A stretch of 54,377 nt of DNA from NCBI GenBank assembly GCA_029264685.1, contig JARHZW010000104.1, forward strand, positions 1 through 54,377. Direction: 5' to 3'. The notes below the pieces were generated by a model that ran no database searches, was not told the DNA's origin, and saw only the letters and a program-made list of their open reading frames with translations. This DNA comes from Candidatus Limivicinus sp. GTDB taxonomy: Bacteria > Bacillota > Clostridia > Oscillospirales > Oscillospiraceae. Made by a program: the position numbers and the translations under genes. This document shows positions 48,329 through 54,377 of the stretch, one piece after another; positions within the stretch are counted from its first letter, which is position 1, and every line of letters starts with the position of its first letter.

Positions 48329-49543
48329 CTATGCCCTTACAGACGATATAAAATCTCTGAAATCCTCTCTGTCCCAGACCTCAGGTACGGGATAGAGTGG
48401 GTTTGCCTCTTTCATGGCCCATGAGATTATCTGCTCTACATCCTTATCCTCTATTACATCCACCTTGTCAGGCAGCTGCATCTCTCTCTTTGCCTCTTCT
48501 ATCCAGTCTATAAAGGCGTTTGCCTTCTCGGCGTCATTACTGCCCTGAAGTCCGCAAACATCGGCAAGCTCGGCCAAACGTCTGTGAGCCTTGGAACCGA
48601 AGCGCCGCATAACATGAGGCAGCAAAATCGACATGGCAAGTCCGTGAGGCATACCGTACAATCCGCCTAAAGTGTGACCGATGGCGTGGACATAACCTAC
48701 GGAGCCTCTGGTAAACGCTCGTCCGGCGTAGAAGGCGCCCAGCTGCATTTTCTGCCGTGCTTCCAAATCACTTCCGTCATGGTAGGCTTTCAGAAGATTG
48801 TGGTATATAAGCTTTACAGCCTCTTTTGCAAGCCTGTTTTCAAGCTTTGTGTTATATGTATGGTTGGTGTAGGCCTCAACGGCGTGGCACAGTGCATCCA
48901 TGCCGGTGGTTGCAGTGGTGTTGGGGGGAAGACCCACGGTGAGAACAGGGTCAAGAACCGCATATTCAGGGATAAGACAGGGGTCGTTTATGGAAGCCTT
49001 GTGGTGAGTTTCACTGTCTGTTATGACGGCGGCAATGGTGGTCTCGGAGCCTGTGCCGGCGGTTGTGGGAATAGCCACAAAAGGCGGGATTTTCTTATGC
49101 ACCTTTAGGACACCCTGAAGCTGAGTTATCCTCTTTTTCGGATGAACTACCTTTGCGGCAACACCTTTTGCACAGTCGATCCTCGAACCGCCGCCCATTG
49201 CCACAATCACCATGCAGCCGTTTTCCTCATATGTCCTCCAGCCTTTTTCCACATCGTCGCAGGTGGGGTCCGGCTGGTCAAACCCAAGGGTCGTGTATCG
49301 TATACCTTCCTTGTTCATGGCCTTTAGCATGGGGTCGGCCTGACCACGGCGGAGCATACCTGTTCCGGTGATGAAAAGGACGTCGTTAAGCCCTTTTTCC
49401 TTTAAAAATGCAGGCAGCTTTCCTATTGACCCCGGCCCCTCCAGATATTCGGGCATACGGTATGGCACCACATAGTTTGCAAGCTTGAACACACCCTGAT
49501 AAATTCTGCATCCTGCTGTCAGCAATACTTTTGAAAATTTCAT
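48329..49543 (-). CDS. Iron-containing alcohol dehydrogenase
   Basis: Group III (Fe-ADH) NAD(P)-dependent alcohol dehydrogenase, 404 residues. The nucleotide-site MGGGSRIDCAKG and IPTTAGTGSETT are visible. The metal ligands lie in GMDALCHAVEAYTN (Asp, His) and in HAIGHTLGGLYGMPHGLA (His, His). AGGAG precedes the ATG. It is the third gene of an operon with AOR and a MoaD-like protein, 15 bases after the latter. The likely role is interconversion of alcohol with the aldehyde that AOR makes or consumes (inference from context). Confidence 0.94.
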   Translation of the reverse strand: MKFSKVLLTAGCRIYQGVFKLANYVVPYRMPEYLEGPGSIGKLPAFLKEKGLNDVLFITGTGMLRRGQADPMLKAMNKEGIRYTTLGFDQPDPTCDDVEKGWRTYEENGCMVIVAMGGGSRIDCAKGVAAKVVHPKKRITQLQGVLKVHKKIPPFVAIPTTAGTGSETTIAAVITDSETHHKASINDPCLIPEYAVLDPVLTVGLPPNTTATTGMDALCHAVEAYTNHTYNTKLENRLAKEAVKLIYHNLLKAYHDGSDLEARQKMQLGAFYAGRAFTRGSVGYVHAIGHTLGGLYGMPHGLAMSILLPHVMRRFGSKAHRRLAELADVCGLQGSNDAEKANAFIDWIEEAKREMQLPDKVDVIEDKDVEQIISWAMKEANPLYPVPEVWDREDFRDFISSVRA

Positions 49544-49558
49544 GTTGACTCCTGCCTT

Positions 49559-49792
49559 TCAGCCGCCGCAGGACGGCGCAAGAAACATTACCTGATCGCC
49601 GTCTCTGAGCTTTTGGTTAAATTTTTTTGGTTTGCCGTTAATAAATACATTGCAGCCTTTCAGCGTCTTTACAGGAATTCCTGCTTTTATTTCAACTTCT
49701 CTGTAAAGTGCCCTCATGCTGCCGGCTTCTGCCTCAAGGGCCTTAACTCCGCTGTCCAAACGAAGCAGACCGAAAAAACGAACAGTTATCAT
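49559..49792 (-). CDS. MoaD/ThiS-like sulfur carrier protein
   Basis: A 77-residue ubiquitin-fold protein ending in APSCGG, the C-terminal Gly-Gly needed for adenylation and thiocarboxylation. VFINGKPKKFNQKLRDGDQV is the typical central part. It overlaps the AOR stop by 4 bases. It is expected to donate sulfur to molybdopterin together with the MoaE-like and ThiF-like proteins encoded nearby. Tungsten-AOR operons often carry such a MoaD copy. Confidence 0.87.
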   Translation of the reverse strand: MITVRFFGLLRLDSGVKALEAEAGSMRALYREVEIKAGIPVKTLKGCNVFINGKPKKFNQKLRDGDQVMFLAPSCGG

Positions 49793-51699
49793 ATTATTTT
49801 CAGCCTTTTTAAAAGCTTTTCCTCCGGTATACCGTCTTTTGACCAGCCACGGGCATGATAGTAGGTTTTTTTCATCTTTTCAAGAGGTACTTTGGTTTTT
49901 GGATTTTTAGGGTCCTGAGGCACATCCGTGAGGCGTTTGGGAAGCCTGTCATTTTTTGCGCTTATACCGAAGCGGCAGTCTATGCTCCGTTCGGTGTTGT
50001 AGCCACGCTCTCCTATACGCATGAATTTGCCCAGTGTCATCTTCATTCCCGTTGCATACCGCAGCATGGTGGTGTGATGAATGAAGGGAAGATTGACGCA
50101 CAATATCCACGGGCACTTGTTTGCAATTCTTATAGCCCATCCCAAATGGGGAATGGCCCTGTTGACAAGCTTTGAAACGGGGCTGTTTGGTTTTTCAATC
50201 AGAAAGGCCGGAAGCACGCCGAAAGAGGTGAAAAGACACTGACCGGAGGCGGAAATGGCCTCCATAAGGTCCTGAAACATCATTGTAAAGTCGGCCTTGC
50301 CTTTCGGAGTCTGAGGGTCCACATCAAGGCCCAGACCCTCCAGAACCACAAGATAGCCGCCGTTTAAATGGCAGCCGCCGCGGTTGGAAACAGCGTAGCC
50401 GAGGCCCTGACCTACGGCCTGTCTGGGCTCATAGGCCGCAAGCTCCAGACCCTTGGAGTGCATGGCAAACTCCTTGCCGCCGTATTTGTCCGAGAGACGC
50501 TTTGAGCCCTCTGCAAGCTCAGCGCCTATACCACGGCGGTTGGCTATATCGCTGAAAAGCTGCGATAGACCGTCTGTTTTGCCAAACTCCAGTCCGCAGT
50601 TCCATATCCCTTTTTCGTTTGCCTCCATGGCCCATGCAATGGTGTTTGCACAGGATATGGTGTCCATGCCAAGCTGGTCAAGCTCATGGTTCCAGTCCAG
50701 AATTTTCTGCATATCATTGTTCATGATGTTTCCGCCCAGCAGTCCCAGTGTTTCAAGCTCAGGGCCTTTAACATTCTGCCCGTCCACCTTTACGGTTCTG
50801 CCGCAGCGGATGGGACAGGTGAGGCAGCCCTGATTGCGCTCAAGATATTCCTCGGCCAGAGTTTCACCGCTAACCATGTCAAAATCTTCGTATGTGCCCT
50901 GAGAGTAGTTTTTTGTGGCCAACAGACCTCTCGCCTGCATGGGGCTTACAAGTCCGGCGGTGCCTAATGCGGGCATCTGCTTTCCGGTGAGCGGGTGCTT
51001 TTTCAGATAAGTAAACCAGTTTTTACACCACTCCATAGTGCCGTCCTTATCGTAAACAGGCACTTCCTTCGAGCCTGTTACGGCTATGGCCTTTATGTTT
51101 TTCCAGCCCAAAGCCGCACCCATTCCTGTTCGTCCGGCGGCTCTTTCCTCGCTTATTACGGAGGCGTACTTTACCAGATTTTCTCCCGCAGGTCCTATGC
51201 AAATTATGCCAAGCTTGTTTTTGATACCTGTTTTTTCCTTTATAGCCGCCTGACAGGCTCCGGTTTTCATGCCCCATAGATCTCGGGCGCTGTGAAAGCG
51301 GAATTCATCGTCCTGAATCTCTATCCAGCAGCGCTCGCTGCATTTTCCGCTTATAATAAGGGCATCATAACCTGCTTTTTTAAGGTAGTAGCCGAAGCTT
51401 CCGCCGCAGTTGGAGGAGGCCACAATGCCGGTCTGAGGTGAAAGACCGGAAATGTCAAATCTTGCAGAGCTGGGAGCGCCGGTGCCGGTAAGAGGGCCGG
51501 TGGCAATTACAAGCCAGTTGTCCTCGGAATAGGCGGTTTCGGTGCCTGTCAGGTGGTCAAAAAGAATTCTGGCAGCCATTATTTTTCCGCCTATGTACAG
51601 CTCACGCTGCCTGTCCGTCCACGGGTATTCACTGACAGTTCTTGTACTCAGATCCAGCTTGACGATTTTACCCATATATCCGCCGTAACGGGAAACCAC
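49789..51699 (-). CDS. Aldehyde:ferredoxin oxidoreductase (AOR family)
   Basis: Tungsto- or molybdo-bispterin enzyme that oxidises aldehydes, or reduces carboxylic acids, with ferredoxin. It has 636 residues. The N-terminal domain has GYMGKIVKLDL and GPLTGTGAPSSARF. The [4Fe-4S] ligands are in CLTCPIRC (C-x2-C-x3-C) at about residue 290, with a further cysteine near 490 (GQCLFTSFG). The start is uncertain: GTG 51699 has a G-rich site 7 bases upstream; TTG 51714 and ATG 51675 are options. Co-operonic with MoaD-like and ADH genes, and beside molybdopterin genes. Confidence 0.93.
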   Translation of the reverse strand: MVSRYGGYMGKIVKLDLSTRTVSEYPWTDRQRELYIGGKIMAARILFDHLTGTETAYSEDNWLVIATGPLTGTGAPSSARFDISGLSPQTGIVASSNCGGSFGYYLKKAGYDALIISGKCSERCWIEIQDDEFRFHSARDLWGMKTGACQAAIKEKTGIKNKLGIICIGPAGENLVKYASVISEERAAGRTGMGAALGWKNIKAIAVTGSKEVPVYDKDGTMEWCKNWFTYLKKHPLTGKQMPALGTAGLVSPMQARGLLATKNYSQGTYEDFDMVSGETLAEEYLERNQGCLTCPIRCGRTVKVDGQNVKGPELETLGLLGGNIMNNDMQKILDWNHELDQLGMDTISCANTIAWAMEANEKGIWNCGLEFGKTDGLSQLFSDIANRRGIGAELAEGSKRLSDKYGGKEFAMHSKGLELAAYEPRQAVGQGLGYAVSNRGGCHLNGGYLVVLEGLGLDVDPQTPKGKADFTMMFQDLMEAISASGQCLFTSFGVLPAFLIEKPNSPVSKLVNRAIPHLGWAIRIANKCPWILCVNLPFIHHTTMLRYATGMKMTLGKFMRIGERGYNTERSIDCRFGISAKNDRLPKRLTDVPQDPKNPKTKVPLEKMKKTYYHARGWSKDGIPEEKLLKRLKII

Positions 51700-51728
51700 A
51701 AAAGCACCCCCCAAAAAACTTTATAGTG

Positions 51729-51757
51729 ATTATATGTTATAAAACGGACATTTACAA
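51729..51757 (-). promoter_or_regulatory. Promoter of the AOR operon
   Basis: Minus strand TTGTAA (51752-51757), 17-base spacer, perfect TATAAT (51729-51734). Confidence 0.75.
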
Positions 51758-51777
51758 TAAAATAATACAGGATAAAG

Positions 51778-51793
51778 TGTACAAAAATGTACA
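51778..51793. promoter_or_regulatory. TGTACA-N4-TGTACA repeat upstream of the AOR promoter
   Basis: Two TGTACA palindromes (51778-51783, 51788-51793) separated by AAAA, about 20 bases upstream of the -35. A possible activator or repressor site; the binder is unknown. TGTACA also occurs in the repeat at 8512-8540. Confidence 0.4.
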
Positions 51794-51843
51794 TGAAGTT
51801 TTGGAATAATAGTATAAAAATCAAATATATCTCAAGGGAGAAA

Positions 51844-52236
51844 TCAGTATATTTCTACTTCCTTTACAAACCTGTCCTTTATCCCGCCCACAAGAAAATT
51901 AAGCCCGTCTATAACATGGGGGCGGGTGTCGCCGCCTATTAGCACATACATAATGTCATCGCCTGCCAAGAGTCTGCCCTGATTCAGCCAGACTCTTGCG
52001 TAAAATATGCCCGGTAATTTCAGCGTGTCCTGACGAAGCCCTTCCACGCCGTCACGGTCATATGAAAAATCCATAGCCAGAACCTCGGGTATACCCGCTA
52101 TTCCCTCACGGACGGTTTTCTTGGCGGTGGAGCGTACAACCCCGTTGTGTACCAGATACATTCCTGTTTTAGGCAGAGAGGGGTCGGATTTTGCCTCTCT
52201 GAGCCACTGATCCATTGAAGGTAAATTGTTTTCCAT
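51844..52236 (-). CDS. MoaE-like molybdopterin synthase large-subunit homologue
   Basis: Protein of 130 residues of the MoaE-related group found in anaerobes: MDQWLREAKSDPSLPKTGMY, HNGVVRSTAKKTV and VIGGDTRP-like segments. In the classic enzyme MoaE accepts sulfur from MoaD to finish the dithiolene. The catalytic K-x-x-x-P-x-W-K region of E. coli MoaE is not visible, so activity is uncertain. AGGAGG precedes the ATG. It lies 8 bases after the ThiF/MoeB-like gene. Confidence 0.75.
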   Translation of the reverse strand: MENNLPSMDQWLREAKSDPSLPKTGMYLVHNGVVRSTAKKTVREGIAGIPEVLAMDFSYDRDGVEGLRQDTLKLPGIFYARVWLNQGRLLAGDDIMYVLIGGDTRPHVIDGLNFLVGGIKDRFVKEVEIY

Positions 52237-52244
52237 GTTTCCTC

Positions 52245-52949
52245 CTATTTTATAAGCGGATTTTCAAAATCCATATTTAGCAGATCCATACAGTAAAGCT
52301 TTCCGCTCTCCACCTGTCTGCCGCACAGCAGGCGCAGGCAAAGGGCGCTTTCCATGGCGGCGCACAAAGCCGGAGTAAAGGGAAGAATACCCATGTCGGC
52401 AAAGCTGCCGTTAAGCAGCTTTCCCAAGCCCCTTTCCTCGGGCATTATCAGGGCCGCCTGAGCGGTCCAGCCGGAAACCGAGCCGTAAATATAGGGAACA
52501 TTTGCCTTTTGGCAGGCTTTCAGCAGCAGCCTTCTGCTTTTTACATTGTCCAGAGCGTCCAGCACCGCATCGCAGTCAAACACCGAGTGGAAAGCATTGC
52601 TGCGGTCTATGTATGAGGTGAAAACTTCCACGTTTACAAGGGGGTTCACTCTCTTTGCCCTGTCAGCGGCGGCAAGGACCTTGAAAGTACCTGTGCTGCT
52701 GCCGTCGGCCAGAAACTGGCGGTTCAGATTGCTGTCTTTAAAGCAGTCTCCGTCCATAATTCGGATAGAGCCTACACCGAGCCTAAGGGCGTATTCAAAG
52801 AGATAGCCGCCCAGACCGCCGCAGCCGGCTATGAGAATTTTCTTCATCTTTAACTGCTCCTGCTCAGCAGCGCTTATGGCAGGGAGATTTTTAATATATC
52901 TTGCATCCACGGCATATCCTCCGAATTTTGATAAGTCCATTTTACTCAC
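52245..52949 (-). CDS. ThiF/MoeB/HesA family adenylyltransferase
   Basis: Activates the C-terminal glycine of a MoaD- or ThiS-like carrier with ATP. It has 234 residues. The nucleotide-binding GCGGLGGYLFEYALRLGVG is at about residues 42-60, followed by IMDGDCFKDSNLNRQFL (the D-x5-NLNRQ element) and DALDNVKSRRLL. The paired CxxC zinc sites usual in MoeB are absent, so it is nearer the short HesA/ThiF type. GTG 52949 has GGAG 10 bases upstream; ATG 52940 is possible. It diverges from the moeA genes. Confidence 0.88.
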   Translation of the reverse strand: MSKMDLSKFGGYAVDARYIKNLPAISAAEQEQLKMKKILIAGCGGLGGYLFEYALRLGVGSIRIMDGDCFKDSNLNRQFLADGSSTGTFKVLAAADRAKRVNPLVNVEVFTSYIDRSNAFHSVFDCDAVLDALDNVKSRRLLLKACQKANVPYIYGSVSGWTAQAALIMPEERGLGKLLNGSFADMGILPFTPALCAAMESALCLRLLCGRQVESGKLYCMDLLNMDFENPLIK

Positions 52950-53044
52950 TGTTCGGCAGCTCCGTCAAGGGCGGAATATAAATACTTGAGGAAAAACTAA
53001 TGAAGAGTTATACTTTAAACAAATCACACTTGCGGAGGCTGAAA

Positions 53045-54256
53045 ATGCTGAAAGTAAAAACACCGAAAGAGGTTATGGAGATTATAAAATCGGAGTTTTT
53101 CCCTTTGGAAAACTGCGAGTATGTGCCTTTGGAAGAAGCTTTGGGCAGAGTGCTTTCAAAAGACATTAAGGCTGAGGAATTCGTACCGAATTTTGACCGC
53201 TCCACCGTGGACGGCTGGGCCGTCAGAGCCTGCGACAGCTTCGGCTGCTCGGAGGCCGTGCCTGCCGAGCTGAAAATCGCAGGTGAGGTCAAAATGGGGG
53301 AGAAGCCGCACTTTGAGCTTAAAGAGGGCTGCTGCGCCCAAATACCCACAGGCGGTGCGCTGCCGCAGGGGGCGGACTGCGTGCAGATGCTTGAATATTC
53401 CGAAAGCTACGGTGACGGCAGCGTAGGGATCCTGAAGGCGGCTGCACCGGGGCAGAATCTTATTCGCAGGGGAGACGATGTGTACCCCGGCAAAAGGGTT
53501 CTGGAAAAAGGACGGGTTTTAAGACCGCAGGACATAGGCGCTCTGGCGGCTATGGGGGTTGTTTCCGTTCCTGTGGCAAAAAGGCTGAAAATCGGCGTGA
53601 TTTCCACAGGTGACGAGCTGGTAACGGCGGATAAAAAACCAAATTACGGAGAAATTCGGGACGTTAACGGGTATGCGATTTCAGCCCTGCTCCGTGAGTT
53701 CGGAGCTGAGGTAATCTACTACGGAATAATTAAGGACAGTGAGGAACTTTTGCTCCGGTGGGCAGAAAAAGCGCTGAAAGACTGCGACGGACTTATAATA
53801 TCCGGCGGCAGCTCTGTAGGGCAGAAGGACGGGGCGGAAAAGGTCATATCAGCCGTTGGAGAGCTGCTTTTTCACGGTATAGCCGTAAAACCGGGAAAGC
53901 CAACCATTATGGGAAAGGCCGGAGGAAAACCGGTGTTTGGGCTTCCTGGGCATCCTGCGGCCGCTTTTCTTATGACAAAGCTTTTTGTCCTGCCTCTGCT
54001 GAGCGTGCTAATGGGACGGAAAGACAAAGAGTACTGCGTAAGTGCTGTTTTAAGCGAGAACATAAGTGCAAACCACGGCAGAGCGGAGATTCTGAGCGTA
54101 AGGCTAAAAAAAGAGGGCAGCGGAATGATTGCAGAACCTGTGAGAGGCAAATCCGGCCTTATAAGCGTTCTTTCCTCATCGGACGGATATATTATCATAG
54201 AACGGGACAGGGAAGGTCTGCCGGCAGGATCAGAGGTTCAGGTTTATTTGAATTAG
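53045..54256 (+). CDS. moeA: Molybdopterin molybdenumtransferase MoeA
   Basis: Inserts molybdate or tungstate into adenylylated molybdopterin. It has 403 residues. MoeA features run in order: EEALGRVLSKDI, FDRSTVDGWAVRA, AQIPTGGALPQGADCVQMLEY, the Mog-like domain GVISTGDELV with GEIRDVNGYAI and ISGGSSVGQKD, and KPGKPTIMGKAGGKPVFGLPGHPAAA. ATG 53045 has GGAGG 6 bases upstream and starts at the family's usual position; ATG 53000 is an alternative. A second MoeA-like gene follows 8 bases on. Tandem moeA copies can separate Mo and W handling (inference). Confidence 0.94.
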   Translation: MLKVKTPKEVMEIIKSEFFPLENCEYVPLEEALGRVLSKDIKAEEFVPNFDRSTVDGWAVRACDSFGCSEAVPAELKIAGEVKMGEKPHFELKEGCCAQIPTGGALPQGADCVQMLEYSESYGDGSVGILKAAAPGQNLIRRGDDVYPGKRVLEKGRVLRPQDIGALAAMGVVSVPVAKRLKIGVISTGDELVTADKKPNYGEIRDVNGYAISALLREFGAEVIYYGIIKDSEELLLRWAEKALKDCDGLIISGGSSVGQKDGAEKVISAVGELLFHGIAVKPGKPTIMGKAGGKPVFGLPGHPAAAFLMTKLFVLPLLSVLMGRKDKEYCVSAVLSENISANHGRAEILSVRLKKEGSGMIAEPVRGKSGLISVLSSSDGYIIIERDREGLPAGSEVQVYLN

Positions 54257-54264
54257 GAGGGAAA

Positions 54265-54377
54265 ATGGCTTTTCAATATCTGAGTAACAGTGCTTTGGGG
54301 CAGGCCGGAGAGATTTATACAGCCCGACTGGCGCAATGCGGATTTTCCGAAGAAACGGAGACGGTGAAAGTTCAGGA
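54265..54377 (+). CDS. Second MoeA-like molybdopterin biosynthesis protein (5' part only)
   Basis: The gene begins at ATG 54265, with GGAGG at 54256-54260, and runs off the window after 37 codons. The visible part includes SNSALGQAGEIYTARLAQCG and then TETVKVQ, the opening of a MoeA-type N-terminal domain as found in the longer MoeA form of anaerobes that carries a binding-protein-like C-terminus. The C-terminal part cannot be checked here. Cotranscribed with moeA. Confidence 0.7.
   Translation, partial: MAFQYLSNSALGQAGEIYTARLAQCGFSEETETVKVQ

Overview
The window reads as a chromosomal segment of an anaerobic, low-to-mid GC Firmicute of the class Clostridia, probably a gut Oscillospirales-type organism. 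This placement is inferred from the gene content: Rex redox repressor, class II GalT, LPXTG pili with sortases, zinc anti-sigma factors, YolD beside a Y-family polymerase, an aldehyde:ferredoxin oxidoreductase, and GTG/TTG starts with strong AGGAGG sites. I do not name a genus.

Layout. 1-6.5 kb: a housekeeping run (trmB, exoA, dusB, ECF sigma and anti-sigma, rex, mnmE, tRNA-Ser(GCU)). 6.5-8.3 kb: a small foreign-looking patch behind tRNA-Ser with a tyrosine-recombinase relic. 8.4-14.6 kb: a LacI-family regulator, a sugar ABC transporter without its ATPase, and malQ, i.e. uptake and processing of a malto-oligosaccharide-like sugar behind a densely palindromic control region. 14.6-24 kb: a sortase-assembled pilus island (1707-residue LPATG tip adhesin with a fibro-slime domain, LPSTG major pilin, class C sortase, LPQTG minor pilin, second sortase). 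24-28.6 kb: a lipoprotein, two nucleoside hydrolases, a second ECF sigma/anti-sigma pair and a Nif11-like small protein. 28.6-34.2 kb (minus): TetR regulator, HdeD-like protein, an RND/MMPL exporter and its heptad-repeat partner. 34.2-37.8 kb: galT, Y-family polymerase plus YolD protein, tRNA-Gln(CUG). 38-43.3 kb: a second RND/MMPL exporter with a bactofilin-like tail, coupled to a 920-residue GLUG-repeat surface protein. 43.3-46.4 kb (minus): an ABC_sub_bind-type amino-acid ABC transporter with a tyrosine attenuator. 46.5-48.3 kb: an LCP cell-wall ligase and a small membrane protein. 48.3-54.4 kb: a molybdopterin/aldehyde oxidoreductase cluster (iron ADH, MoaD-like, AOR, MoaE-like, ThiF/MoeB-like, and two MoeA-type genes divergent from them).

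The most striking observation is on the minus strand at 46134-46262. An 18-codon leader ORF with its own ribosome binding site encodes MPFVNFVVAYYYYYFVTR, containing five consecutive tyrosine codons. The last three Tyr codons are exactly one arm of a 9-bp hairpin whose other arm contains the leader stop codon. An 11-position segment just downstream can pair with the 5' arm of a strong intrinsic terminator placed before the transporter genes. This is the layout of ribosome-mediated attenuation, and it predicts that the TrpXYZ-like transporter is induced by tyrosine starvation and imports tyrosine. It was read directly from the sequence; no folding or database search was run.

A second theme is that two unrelated RND/MMPL exporters are each joined by a 4-base ATGA overlap to a large extracellular partner protein. 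This may be a recurring two-component export or surface module.
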